Shown here: one piece after another, positions 52,701-64,000 of the stretch | Layout: every line of letters begins with the position of its first letter | Numbering within the stretch: position 1 is the first letter of the stretch | DNA from: Eremophila alpestris peregrina | Lineage: Eukaryota > Chordata > Aves > Passeriformes > Alaudidae | Assembly (NCBI GenBank): GCA_009792885.1 | Contig: WMCF01000110.1 | Span: forward strand, 372,001-436,000 | Length of the DNA: 64,000 bases | Reading direction: 5' to 3' | Notes under the pieces: model-generated | What the model was told of the DNA's origin: nothing | What the model saw: the letters and a program-made list of their open reading frames with translations, nothing else | Databases searched by the model: none | Made by a program: the position numbers and the translations under genes

Positions 52701-55700
52701 CTACCTATTGACAGAAATGCATCAGCAAGGACAAGTTATGTTCTTCAGGTTTATTAGAACCTATCACTTAACAAATATTCTTTCCAATGGCTTTGCCTAA
52801 TTATATGGATACCTTATCAAGTTTCAATCCATTTAATGTAATTTTCATATTGTTCCAGTTGAATAGTCAAAGTACTGGTAGACTTTTGAAAATAACTTGG
52901 TGGTGTTGAACAAAGTTATCTTCAACAACCAGGTCCAATATCATCTAAAGAAGCTAGAGAAGCTTTAATTTTCATAACCACACTTCAATGGATATTGTCT
53001 TTTAGTTCTTGATTAATGGATTTTTTTTTCAGAGTTTATGTTTCTGCCTAAGATGTCATGTCCATTGGTCAAGGAAGATGTTGGAATACTTACAGAAAAG
53101 ACACAAGGAATTTTAAAATATTAAGAACCGTAACAATTAAGAACTAAATAGTTTATCTATCTGGAAAAAACAGACTAGGAAGTGACTCAGTCACAGTCTA
53201 CACACAGACAGAAATGTAACAGCAGATAAAACAAGCCAGTAGCTGGCTGCTATACATGAACAACTACACTGAGTGCAAGTGTTCTTGCTTATAGGTTTAC
53301 CAAGACAGACTGACTCACTTCAAACAGATTTATTTTTAAGCTAAGCATGCCTGAAGGGAAAGAAAAAAAAAAATGCAGTTTGAACAAAAATGATTTTCCT
53401 ATTGGAAAACATTATGGTTCTCTTAGGAAATTTACCAGACTGAGTACGGACACTGCTCTATGCTGCAGAATCTGTCATTACCATGTATTCAACAATAACA
53501 AGTCAAGATCTCTGAAAGCCATTTGGAGTGTCACTCTCTCAACCAGAGAATGCTCATGAGAAATAGTTAAGTTGGACAGAACATTTTACTACCAAATGGA
53601 AGAATGGCTGAAAATGAAAATATTCCTTTAAATTGGTATTAATATATGACCCTTATTAAATATTCTCAGTAATTTGTGCATTTTATCCTATGCTAAATTG
53701 ATTAAAGAAATAATGCCCAGCTGGAAATTTGGGTGGAAAAAACCAGTCGTGGTTGCACTTTTACTTCTTGAAGGTTGTCTTAACTTCTGGAAAGACATGA
53801 TGGGAGAAAGAAAGCTGGACACAGAGACATTCATGGTGGAGCTCTTGCAGGAGTAAAGAAAAGCTCCTTTAATTGGGACTCTCAATTACAAGGCAAAGAA
53901 CGTAACAGACTGGCAGAGCACAGGTTGAGCAGAAAGTAGCAGGTGGCAAATCTGCTCAAGATATGATAAGCAGGCAGCAACAGAAGTCTTAAGTCACTAC
54001 CTTCTTGTTGGAATAGTTTGCTTAGTTTATTTTTAGACATAAAAAATTTAAGACTGAGTAGCATATACCTATTTGCATATATTTTCTCTTACTGTGTTAT
54101 TTTTTCTGTTGCTAAATTCAGAGCATCCAGATGCATTTGAGCCAGTCGCAAGCCAGGGAATGTCAAAAAAGCACCAATAAGTGAACACAGAACAGCCAGG
54201 AACAATTTGAAGGTTAGTTTAGACACAGGACCCCTAAAAGAAAAGAAAGGAAATAAGCATTTTCTTGGGGAGGAAGTTGGGGGAGCAGGGAGTATCAGAG
54301 ACTACTTTCAACCCAACAGTATCTAACATTTAATAAAAAAAGCCAACAATATTCTATAGGCTTCCTCTGGAACACTAGCATTATTAAAAACCAATCAGAA
54401 ATTAAAATTTTAGAAAATACTTTCAAAACCAAACCAAGTAACCTCTTTATTTCCTAGAAAAACAGAAAACCTAATTTACTGACTATGAGATGTTAATTTG
54501 TTAGTAGAGAAGAAGAACTAGAAAGAAAAAATTTTACATTGCAATTAACAACAAATTATATAACAGAAATAACTAAAATGGAATGAATTTAAGGTTGTGT
54601 TTTTAAGAGGAACAGATGTTTCTAAGGTGAAATGCCCAAAGACAAAACCAATAGTTTGTTCTACCATTATCCACTAAAAATTTCTATCAAACCGTTATTA
54701 CTGCAGCTTTTCAGACTTATTTGAAATGCGCAGGTGGTCATTAACATGTCTCTTCCAAGTGATTAGTATTGTATATAAAAAAACTACATGAAAAATATCC
54801 AGGATCAACCAAATCACAGAATTAATGACATAATTAACAAACACAGGATTACACAAAGAAAAAAACTGGAAAAACAAAAACCTCAAACAAACAACAAAAA
54901 CATCATAGCTACAGTGAAATGTAACTAAGATTAAAGAGGAGAACAATCCAATCTTGTGATTCAAACAAGTTTCAGGTATTTTCTTTATCTGTATCACCTA
55001 AACTATTGAAAGACACCATCATTAATTCAGTTGCTGCTAAAAAAGGCAAAGCACTGCAATAGTTTATAACTAAACAAACACTTAACGTGAACATGACTAC
55101 AGAAGTTAGTGACCTTGCAATATCTTAGGAAAGCAGATTAAAGAAAGGCTAAGAAACACACAGGATTCAATTACCAGTTTCCCATGAGTTTATTCATAAA
55201 TTACACTAATCTAGTTTGAGGAAACTTGTGTTCCTAAAAAATAAAGATATCCCACTGCTTCTCCATGATACTTGAGACCTAGCAAGCAAGAAATTCAGTG
55301 TTGTGCTTCCAGTGATGAAATGCTCCCTAAATTTTAGCACACACATATAAGGAACTGTAACAGAAATCCATTTTGCAATATACAAAGGCTGCCCTATGAC
55401 AGTGTTTGTACATTTATGTAACATCACAAGCTATGGCATGTTTCAGCAATTGTCTGTAGGAGGCTTGGATGTCCTATAGGAAGCAGATGTTTTTGCATGA
55501 TAGGAACACAGCTACAACCTGAAAACAGGACTGAACAACACTATTCATTCCTAATGTGAACTTTAACACAAACTCCATCTTGTAGCTTTTGCACACTCAT
55601 CCTCTTGCATGCCATAGGAATGAAAAGAAACCCCCTTATCTAAACAATCCTTGCTGAAGGGAAATACTATGAAGAAAGTGTTTACAGTTTTGAACTATAT

Positions 55701-58700
55701 TTTATGAACTACAATCAAAAGGTCAGAAGTTATCTCCATATTAAAATGAAAACTTTAATGCAAATTCAGTTACTTGTGGGTATTTTCAGATTTTTGTATT
55801 AACATCTTTGAACTGAACTGTTGCAGGGATTATAACTATGTACAAAAGCAAAACATGCAAGACAAAAGCTTGCTAAGAAAATCCAAATGTTCATAAATTC
55901 ACATATAAATAGACAAGTTATAAATTCACATATAAACAGACAAGTGTATTTCCAGAAACTTACTGGGATTCCAAACCTTGTTTTTCAAGAAACTGCATAG
56001 CACTTTCTGAGAAATTCGAGAATCCTGCAGAGACATATATATTTATTTTATTACAGTGAAAAGGAAGAATCCCTTTTGTGAAATGAAATGCTGGGTAACA
56101 AGTCATCTTTTAAAAAATTTTTCGTATGTCTAGCGGAGTTATTTAATGTGCTAATTAGCTGGCCACAATAAAATCAAACTTGATTAACAACATCTGTAAT
56201 ATTTGGACACTGCGGGAACATGAAAAAAGATACCTTTTCAAATTCTTTTCCAGTAAGGGAGCTACAGTTTACTATGAAAGTCCATAAGGGCTAAATCTAT
56301 AACTGGAAGGCAAGTACAATTAACAGAACAAACAAGCTAGGCAAAGATGGCACTATTTAAGAGAAAGGCAGGAAAATATACAGGATACTGTTTAGACTCT
56401 TTATTCCAAAGCAAATTTTCTTAGAAGCATTGACTTACACCATTCATTTTAACACAGATTTTCTGGAAATAAATTTTTTCAGATTATGCAATCACTACAG
56501 CCGTTTCAAACACTAAAGAAAGGAGTTACCTGATTCCAGTCCAAACTCTAGATAGTTTTCTGTCACAATGAGTATTGCCATTGCTTTCACAAAGAAGAAA
56601 AAACCAAAGGTGACACATACTGATCTTTCACCTCCATCCTCAACTTTGAAATAATGGGTAGTCAATGAAAACAGTATTTTACTACATAAGAAATAGGTCA
56701 AGGAAAAGTAAGTTTGTAAAATAACTATAACTAAGAATTATAATCTTGTATTTTGGTTATCTAAATACAACCAGGCTGTTCTATGATGTACATTTATTTA
56801 TTTTGAAGGTAGTATGTGTTCAGCCAATTTCAGGTTAAATTACAGAATACATTAAAGCATAATAATCACATAATGCATAGCCAGGAATACTCTGGAGTAG
56901 AGTTTTGATCTAGGTTTACTTATAATAAGAAAGAAGACACATGAAAAGATGAACTTACATTTCTCTCCTTTCAGACAGAATTTTGTTTGGAAAAGACCTT
57001 TAAGATCAAGTCTAACCATCATTCACCACTAAGCAATTTCCCCAAGCATTTCAACTATGCACACATTTGAGACTTTTAGCTCAAAGACAGTTGTAAGACA
57101 ACAGCACACTGAGTCCTATCTAGGAAAGAAGAATCTATTCCATGTTCACCTTGGAAAAACAAAATCTGTCTTAAAACTCCCTCTATGATCTGGAATGATA
57201 TATCAAAACCCTTTATCTAGCCCCACTGTCACAAAGACAAACATTTAAGACATTACCTGCTCTGTTACCAACGTGTTTTAAAAATATTAATTAAGCATTC
57301 TTTTTTGACGCATTTCTAAATTTTTTCTAAACTGAAACAGATTAGGATAAACGTTTCAAGAGATACTGTCAACTCTTACTACTATGAACTGCAGCTCATT
57401 ATAATTTAAATGGTAGGCAGTAGCAGTCCAGATTTAAATAAAGTATTTGGAGGTAACTCCAAATTTTTACGTGATTTGAAAACAACAAAGAGAAAAAGGA
57501 AAAACAGTATTTTAGGTGTAATCTGTACCACTTTTTCCCCCCACTATGCAGTAACATAGCTGTATTTGCCCATTTTTAACACTGAAATAATTTTAATATG
57601 TAGAGTACATGAAAATATTTTTGGGGTATCTATTCAGAAAAACATCTGAACAATCATCAGTCTCTCAAAAAACTATGATTATGCAATATTACACTTTAAC
57701 AGGCAGCACACATTTAACATACACACTGCTGAATTTCATGCATATGCAGAGAGATTCAAATATGCACAATGTGGTCTAAGGACAGCATGCAGTAATTCTA
57801 ATCTCACACAGTAATCACCTTCACACCTCTCTCTACTTCACAGAAAAAACTGATACATCAAAAGGAAGACTTAACTCATCCCAAAAAGAAGTACATAATA
57901 GATCATACAGACTGTGTTCTGGAAAGCTTTGTATCTCTAATAACACATGCTTAAACCAAGGCTCTTTTTACAGCTAGGGACATTAATCACAAATTGAAAA
58001 CACCCTGAAGTTGTACCCAGGACTTAATAACAGTTTGTGATCAACAATCCTAATCTATCATCAGATGTACGACCCCCTGAATACTTCATGACTTCAAGTA
58101 CGGATCGCGCCTGAAGGATTTGGAAAATTCAAGGAGAAAAAAGAAAGCATACTAACAAGAAATTACAATTATAGTGCAGATTCAAAACTCAATGAATTCA
58201 TGATTATGCAAACTAACATGACTGAAACTCTCTGTAAATTAAACAATCACCACTGCTTCTATTTTTGGGTTGGAGAAAATTGAAGCATTATGGCTTGCTT
58301 CATCACTTCCTTCCATTGCAAGACCTAATAATCAGGATCTGCTGAAAGAATAACTTGGGAGTATTTAGTGCTACGTTAATAGACTGCCTGCACCAGCCCC
58401 CTCTTTCATTCAGTTTTTCTGGCCACAAAAGGCATTATAGAATTGTATACTTTGCATATTCTATATAATTGCAGGCATTGTAGAATTTATGGTATACCCT
58501 TTTACAAAAATAATTTTATTTTTTAAACTGCTGCAGATATGGTATTCTTGAATATTATAGTCCTGGTTGAAATAAAAAAGATCCATCTCCTGTTCCTACT
58601 AAAACACATGAAAAACCTGAATTCACAGAGGCGGAGAACACTGCGAGTTGCACGAGACCCATAGGATTATTCAACTCCTGGTCATGCACCATCCACAAAA

Positions 58701-61700
58701 ATCATGTGATGTGCCTGACACCACTGTCCAATCATTTCTTGAAGCTTCTGTCAGCCTTGGAGCTGTGAGCACTTCCCTGGGGAGAGCCTGTTCCAGTGAC
58801 CAACTGCCCTCCATGTGAAAAACCTTTTCCTAATATTCAATCTAAACATCCTCTGACTTAACTTCAGGCCATTTACTGGAGTCCTGACACTGGGCACCAC
58901 AGACAAGAGATCAGTGTCTGCCCCTCCTCTTTCCTCATGAGGAAGTTGTGGAGTCCAGTGAAATGTCTCCTCAGTCTCCTCCAAGCTGAACAGGCCAAGT
59001 GACCTCAGCTACTCCTCATATGGCTTCCCCTACTTCATCATCCTCGTGGCCTCCTTTAGATGTTCTCTAATAGCTGAATGTCTTTCTTAGTGCAGGACAA
59101 TACCCTCCCTTGCCTGGCTGGCCATGCTGGGCCAGTTTGCCCTCCCAGCTGCCAGGGCACTCAACTTCCTGTCAGCTAGCAGCTCCAGATCCTTTTCCAT
59201 GGCACTACTTTCCAGACTCCTGTTCCCTGGTCTGCCCATACAACCAGGGTTGCTCCATCCCAAGTGCAGAATCCAGCACTCTCCCTTGCTGAACTTAGTA
59301 TGGTTGGTGATTGCCCAGATCTCTAATTTGTTGAGGTTGCTCTGCAGGGTCACCCTGCCTTCAAGGGAGTCAACAGCTTCTCTCCCAGTTTTCTATCACC
59401 TGCAAACCTGCTTTTTAGCCTCAGTACAACTTTTCACCTCCTAACACACAGGCATGAAAACAGAAGAAACACTTTTCAGCAAAACACAAAATTGTTCTAT
59501 ATTTCACTTTGACATATCATGTTGACTGCTTTCCGTGAAAAATATGTAGGCGACCCAATTTTTCTGAATCTTCCATTAACAAAGAATCATTTCTGGTCTT
59601 GACATATTGAGTTAGCGATTAGTTGAGTAAGTTTTAAGCATTCTCTGCATCCCAAAAGCCTGATGTCACAACACATGAATGAACCTCTTCTAAAATCTCA
59701 GCTGACTAGGTTCCAGTGACCAGAAGAATTGTTACCAGTACCTCTGTATTGTACCTCCTTCACCCAGAAAGCTCTAATGCCTGGAATAAGTTATGTTAAC
59801 ATAGTTAAGGAGATGCTAAGGCTAATGTAAAGTTTAGACTGTACTTCCTGGTACTGCATCCTTCTACAGTGCCCCTAACTCCTCATACAGGTACTAAGCA
59901 CAGATTCTAATAGCTACTTGCACATTCATACTACTAAGACAAAAATCTTGCACTGACAGGCAACTTAAGTATTTTTAGAAGTTCTGCCCTGAATTGATGA
60001 CCAAATGAAAGCAATTACAGGACAGTGTACAAAACCATGGTATGAAACTGTTACTGCAGCAGATTTCCCTACAATATATAATTCACAATTCTGTTTCATT
60101 TAGAATTGCAATTACTATGGTGGCATTTAAATTGACTACTCCTGAGATACAAGAGATGAAATTAACAGGGCACTGCCACCAATGAATCTAAGAGTACACT
60201 GTGGCTTTAGTATTACAAGCTTGGTTTTCTGTAAGTTCTATTAAACTCCCTCTCAACCTCAAAATTGGAGTGAAAGGTGATGGCTATCACCTCTGATTTT
60301 TGAAACAGTAGCCACCTCTTTCTCCTTCCTTCTGCAAAGATTAAACTTACTGACTTCACTCCAAAAAAAATGAAACAAAGGATGTGCAGTAACAAGTATA
60401 TATTACCTTTACTATAGCTATAAAACAATTAAAAGGTGCACAAGAGCAAGACACTTTCTTTTCACAGTAGACTAGAAAAATGACCTTTTGGACCGTGGAT
60501 CTGTTCACTGACATGTCAAAGGGGAAATAACAATCTGGAAGCATGCTACTAACATTCTTTTTTCCAGATGTGGATTGAGTTTCTCTTCTAGCAAGTTTTT
60601 ATACATTACAAGCAAAAATTCTGGAAAATTTTTATTATTTGTATTTCAGTCTACTTAGAAAAGAACTCCTGTCCATACTATAAAGGCAGTACACATTTTA
60701 GTAATTATCAAGAACAGGCAAGCATGAAGCATATTCAGAACTCTTAACCAAATGTAACCAAACATTAGAGTTCAAGGCTTTACACAACACTACCAGCAAC
60801 TGCTAATATATACTGCTAACCAACTGAACAAACCACAACACATGAAGAATCTTCAAAGAAAAACTAGCATTTATATAGAGGAAACAATTTTGAATATTCG
60901 TTTATCAACTGTAACTTAGAACTGTATCTGCTCTCAGCTGCTGAAGGAGCAGAAGGGTCCCAGTTCACTTTTCTATAATCTGCACTCTTACAAGACCGTA
61001 TTCAATTCCACTGCTTTATCCCCTATCATATCTTTAAACTCAACTTTGCTCTCTCAAGTGTGTGTCTGGATTCACATGTGGAATGCAGTTAACTACCATG
61101 TAAGCATCTATGTCTAATACTGCCTTCTCCAGTTAAAAATAAAAATTAACTGTCTTCTCCATAACAAAACAAACATTTTATGGTTTGATAATGCCTGGCT
61201 GTTTTTAAGCATTTTACCTGCCCTGCTTGAGGTGTATGGTTGAAAGCGCTTAGGCTCCAATCCTACACTTCTGCTTCCCTCAGTCTCAGAGGTAAGGTTA
61301 GCTTTTCACAGAGCTCAGTTCCTACAACTGTCCACCTACCTTGCGTTCTGTAAGAATGCCTTGAATTTATATTAAAATTATGAATTCACGCATGTATTTT
61401 TGCAATAAACTAGTATACACATCACTGTACTATTCTGATCAGGAAGTAACAGATTAAATATACTGAAAACAACATGCACTAAATGTCCGAAATTTCTCAA
61501 AAGCTGTACTTTCTGTACACGTAACTATTTCTGATTGCCAAACAGAGCAAAATCAAGTTAGTTTAGAACCACTACATACTTCAGGTGAGCACTAACTGTA
61601 TTTGCGTACATGTACTTTTTCTCCTAAATGGTCTGGTATTAATGTTAACAAGCTAACGATACCAGCATTTACAAAGAGCATGTACAGCATACACATTATT

Positions 61701-63787
61701 CAACAATGACATCAGGTTACAGGATCCTCCTTCCAAATGCTTAATATTTTTTATCCCACCCATCAATGGCACAGAGTGTTATAAAAATTATACAATGATA
61801 TAAACTATTTGGAACAGGTAGAGGTGGATTCAACAAAACAGAAAAGGATACACTGCAAAAGCCAAGACAAGCAGACACCACACTATGCTGATATTCATTT
61901 CTTGTGAGGGCTTCATAATGCTGTAATAGGCTTCTGTCACCACATACACAACTGTAGCTGCAACAGTGAAATCCACCAACCACTGATATTCTGGAAAGTA
62001 ATGCAATGCTGAAAAATATAAGTTTGTGAATGTTAAAGGTACGCTTTAAGGCAGCCACTGATGTATACAGAGTAGAGCAGCAATTAGAAGAGGTTTTTAA
62101 TTGTGTATTAAGTGTATTAAAGCGAAGTTTAGGTAGACCCAGATCAACCAAGTGAATGCAACAACAATTACAAAGTTACTCAACAACGTGAACTTAATTC
62201 TTTACTTCTGTCATCCAATACTTGATTACTACTCAAATTTATAAGGCTACATAAGAGGTCTTACTATTTTATCACCTCAGCTTTTATACATTAACATCCT
62301 AAATCCAAAAAACATGCTTAATTTAAATTTCACAACACAGAGGGTAAACAGTTTTCCAGTTGAGTCTGGCTGCAATTCCAGATAGGAGGGTTTGTTCTGA
62401 CTCTTTGTTAAAGATTAAAATCTTACTGGCTATCATTTATTATATTACAAATAAACAGTTCTTTTTATTTTACAAACACCACCACCTGTAATACTGATGG
62501 TTTGCTCATCGAGATTTTGTTGATACATCCTTTAAAGCAATAATCATTGCCTAAACTTTCCTGTAAAAATTCTGGGGCTCATACTGTGTTGCACACAGGC
62601 TGGGTGTTATGGAGAGAGTTCCCATAGGTGCTGGAAACTGCAAAGAAACATTTCTGACAACACAAACTGTCTCTCCCTACATTTACACAATCTGAAAGTG
62701 GGAAAACATTACCGAACGTTTGACTTGACTACAAACTACCTGTTGGCAAAGATATGAAATTGCCCAGACTTTGATATTTCCAATCCTACATGTATTTTGA
62801 AATAACAAACAAATTGTATATACTTTTCAAATACAGTCTAACCATATCCTGTATTACTTAGGTTGACAATTAAATGCTAAAATATTAAGAAAAGTAACAC
62901 TAATTGAAACTTGTGAATGCTTTGTTTATTTACTTCAAAAACTTCATTTTACCCAAACGCTGTCTCCTACAACTCAAGATGAGAAGTTTGCTGCATAGGA
63001 ATATGCATCCTTTTTTTCTATACTTATCCAGAGAACTCATAAATATAAAAACATAGGTAGAAAGAAAATACGTATTACAAGAATACTCATGTATGGGCTT
63101 TCAGTAATAGAATGACTGATTATGATTTAATAATTTAAAAAAAAAATTACCATCTAAAAATCAAAAATTACCATCTAAAGAAAAATAGTACCTTCCATAA
63201 CACTTAATACAGCATATTTCTGTACTGTCACTGGCTGTTCTTAAGCATTTTATCTGAATGCTTGAGACGTATGGTTGAAAGAGCTTAGGTTCCAATGCTA
63301 CAGCACATTTCCTATTTTAGATGAGCAGAAAATAAATGACTTGACATCTGCCAATTGTTATTTTCTTGTACCAAGCTAAAAACTCTATTTTGAATAGACT
63401 ATGTCACCCTTTCAGTTGTCTCATATTGCTATGGATGCCTGATACAACAGCTGTGCTTTATGCTGGATTTCATCTACGCATACCCTTCCGCAACACTGCT
63501 ATTAGATGTCACTCATGGAACACAAAGAGAGACTTGGCCCAAATACCTGCTTTCTCATTTAGGACCAGTTTTGCTTCTATTCATTCACTACAAAAAAACC
63601 CCAAACTTTAGCATTAATTACAAATTAATTCTTGATAGAAAGAATCAGGATATATTGGAAATAATGTATTATTGTTTGCATACTCTTACCAATAGTGTCC
63701 CTTTCTGTTACAGATTTTGTTTCCAGATGAAGATCAATATCTTTTGGAATGGTTAAGGGTTTGTTTTCAATATGACCATTATATTTT
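46424..63787 (-). CDS. TMEM161B: TMEM161B, multi-pass transmembrane protein 161B (C-terminal 423 residues, 9 exons, 5' incomplete)
   Basis: The coding sequence joins nine minus-strand exons: 63787-63690, 62008-61852, 56681-56530, 56024-55964, 54233-54093, 51041-50928, 49844-49670, 47645-47549 and 46701-46424. All have AG acceptors and GT donors, and every split codon closes in frame. The 423 residues align without gaps to human TMEM161B from about residue 65 to the stop at 487, so only the N-terminal exons are missing (beyond 64000). The protein is polytopic: hydrophobic helices occur near residues 107-127, 137-155, 170-190, 226-246, 270-288, 312-330, 367-385 and 430-480. Potential N-glycosylation sites NIS, NFS and NYS are visible. 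From published work, TMEM161B is a membrane protein implicated in cardiac rhythm, ciliary/Hedgehog signalling and cortical folding; its biochemical activity is not settled. The paralogue TMEM161A is less likely because the match to TMEM161B is near-identical. Promoter and start codon lie outside the window. Confidence 0.96.
47549..47645 (-). CDS. TMEM161B: TMEM161B coding exon, residues 364-396
   Basis: This 97-nt exon encodes VARVFYYLCVIALQYVAPMV and MLLHTTLLLKTL. The acceptor is GTTTTTCCAG and the donor CTAG|GTAGGC. It is a single hydrophobic helix. The final Gly codon is split with the last coding exon. Confidence 0.95.
49670..49844 (-). CDS. TMEM161B: TMEM161B coding exon, residues about 305-363
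   Basis: This 175-nt exon encodes MSEDTFDTVRLWIIILLCVL, RLAMMRHHLQAYLNLAQKSV and DQMKKEAGRISMVDLQKM. The acceptor is TTATTATCCACAG and the donor ATG|GTAAGT. A helix is followed by a long amphipathic, basic segment. The open frame continues into both introns, but the splice borders and the homology limit the exon. Confidence 0.96.
50928..51041 (-). CDS. TMEM161B: TMEM161B coding exon, residues about 267-305
   Basis: This 114-nt exon encodes [20 protein letters not shown] followed by ITKDYIMSPPLGKESIP. The acceptor is CTTTTTTTCAG and the donor TT|GTAAGA. It contains one helix and a polar loop; the split Leu codon is completed at 49844. Confidence 0.95.
52281..52550. repeat. T/G-rich low-complexity stretch in a TMEM161B intron
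   Basis: Repeated TTTTGG, TTGGGTTTT and similar blocks give strong T+G bias on the plus strand. No ordered repeat unit. Confidence 0.6.
54093..54233 (-). CDS. TMEM161B: TMEM161B coding exon, residues about 220-267
   Basis: This 141-nt exon encodes GPVSKLTFKLFLAVLCSLIG, then AFLTFPGLRLAQMHLDALNL and ATEKIT. The acceptor is TTCTTTTAG and the donor CA|GTAAGA. It supplies one transmembrane helix and the conserved hydrophilic segment after it. Confidence 0.95.
55893..55946 (+). repeat. Tandem duplication, 2 x 27 bp, beside a splice donor
   Basis: Units 55893-55919 and 55920-55946 (ATAAATTCACATATAAA...) differ at two positions. They lie within the first 70 nt of the TMEM161B intron that follows the exon 55964-56024. 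Confidence 0.92.
55964..56024 (-). CDS. TMEM161B: TMEM161B coding exon, residues about 200-220
   Basis: This small 61-nt exon encodes FSNFSESAMQFLEKQGLES with split Gly and Gln codons at its ends. The acceptor is GTCTCTGCAG and the donor CA|GTAAGT. It carries an NFS glycosylation sequon. A 27-bp tandem duplication begins 17 nt into the intron behind its donor. Confidence 0.94.
56530..56681 (-). CDS. TMEM161B: TMEM161B coding exon, residues about 149-200
   Basis: This 152-nt exon encodes KILFSLTTHYFKVEDGGERS, followed by the phenylalanine-rich helix VCVTFGFFFFVKAMAILIVT and ENYLEFGLES. The acceptor is TTCTTATGTAG and the donor G|GTAACT. Protein identity to mammalian TMEM161B is almost complete here. 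The upstream intron (56682-61851, 5170 nt) holds two CR1 fragments. Confidence 0.96.
56975..57065 (-). mobile_element. CR1 LINE 3'-end fragment in a TMEM161B intron
   Basis: TTTGGAAAAGACCTTTAAGA TCAAGTCTAACC is the reverse of the CR1 tail; the following CCACTAAGCAATTTCCCCAA fits its continuation. Same strand as the gene. Confidence 0.7.
58655..59420 (-). mobile_element. CR1 LINE with ORF2 C-terminal remnant, in a TMEM161B intron
   Basis: Translation of the minus strand gives VTLQSNLNKLEIWA and later DTDLLSVVPSVRTPVNGLKL, then FRLNIRKRFFT and VGHWNRL. These are recognisable pieces of the CR1 reverse-transcriptase ORF C-terminal part, with an internal deletion between the two blocks and stops in frame. 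It is inserted in sense orientation in the 5170-nt intron. Confidence 0.9.
61195..61267 (+). repeat. Direct repeat copy 1 (intronic)
   Basis: 73 bp starting CTGGCTGTTTTTAAGCATTT and ending CTCCAATCCTACA. About 63 of 73 positions match the copy at 63231-63302 in the same orientation. Confidence 0.85.
61852..62008 (-). CDS. TMEM161B: TMEM161B coding exon, residues about 97-149
   Basis: This 157-nt exon encodes LHYFPEYQWLVDFTVAATVV, then a second hydrophobic stretch containing NISIVWCLLVLAFA. The acceptor is TATTTTTCAG and the donor GT|GTATCC, which is weaker than the others. The longer ORF overlapping it (61741-62151) is an out-of-frame shadow. The exon sits between introns of 1681 and 5170 nt and is bracketed by two copies of a 73-bp direct repeat. 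Confidence 0.94.
63147..63190 (+). repeat. Short A-rich tandem repeat
   Basis: AATTACCATCTAAA occurs twice, 21 bp apart, in A-rich surroundings. Confidence 0.75.
63231..63302 (+). repeat. Direct repeat copy 2 (intronic)
   Basis: 72 bp starting CTGGCTGTTCTTAAGCATTT and ending TTCCAATGCTACA. It pairs with 61195-61267; the two copies lie on either side of the exon at 61852-62008. Weaker similarity continues about 40 bp before each copy. Confidence 0.85.
63690..63787 (-). CDS. TMEM161B: TMEM161B coding exon, residues about 65-97
   Basis: This 98-nt exon encodes KYNGHIENKP through SVTERDTI. The acceptor ends TTTATTTTACAG and the donor is G|GTAAGA. It starts with the last base of an Arg codon and ends with the first base of the Ala codon completed by the next exon. 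It is the hydrophilic segment before the first helix in view. It is the most upstream exon in the window; the intron before it runs past 64000. Confidence 0.95.
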
Positions 63788-64000
63788 CTGTAAAATAAAT
63801 AAATAGACAGTACAAGCATGGGTATGACAAAATAGACTTTTTCAATATAAAATGACATTTCAAATTTTAGAAAAATGCAGAATCTGTTCTATTTTTTTCC
63901 AAATACAAATATTTTTAGGTCTCTAGCTAAAAGTAGAACTTCAAATTCAAATCTTGGAAAACAATCAGGTATCTCAATGGCTCCCAGTTATAACTTGACA

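Noticed and set aside
61741..62151. 136-codon minus-strand ORF
   Set aside because: It overlaps a TMEM161B exon in the wrong frame; the true exon is 61852-62008.
1..64000. CRISPR arrays, tRNA or rRNA genes, prokaryotic operons
   Set aside because: No regular spacer repeats, cloverleaf-like sequences or bacterial gene organisation were seen; the window is eukaryotic.

Overview
The window is vertebrate nuclear DNA, almost certainly from a bird. It is AT-rich and intron-rich, it carries several CR1 LINE fragments of the avian/reptilian type (tails ending in variants of ATTCTGTGATTCTATG), and it holds an alpharetrovirus-like env remnant. There are no bacterial operons, CRISPR arrays or tRNA/rRNA genes that I can see. 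In birds the TMEM161B/MEF2C neighbourhood lies on chromosome Z; that placement here is inference.

The only protein-coding gene I can support is TMEM161B on the minus strand. Nine coding exons lie between 46424 and 63787, each with AG/GT splice borders and compatible phases. Together they encode the last 423 residues of a protein that would be 487 aa if the missing N-terminus has the human length of 64 residues. The first coding exons and the promoter lie beyond 64000. The 3' UTR runs toward lower coordinates; the first canonical AATAAA is at 45129-45134.

Positions 1 to about 45000 look like intergenic DNA downstream of TMEM161B (in mammals this side is a long gap before CCNH). It contains CR1 fragments, an env-LTR remnant of an endogenous retrovirus (about 9396-10953, minus), a probable solo LTR (about 20880-21522, plus) lying in a GC/CpG-rich block (about 20600-22640), a second possible solo LTR (about 34456-34924), simple repeats, a 49-T homopolymer and a 35-N assembly gap. 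No further gene is convincing; the longest ORFs there (141-145 codons) are about what chance allows in this much sequence.

No new multi-gene system is visible. The items most worth checking are the CpG-rich block with no gene attached, the solo LTR with a duplicated U3 segment inside it, a 73-bp direct repeat bracketing one TMEM161B exon, a 27-bp tandem duplication beside a splice donor, and the broken env remnant.
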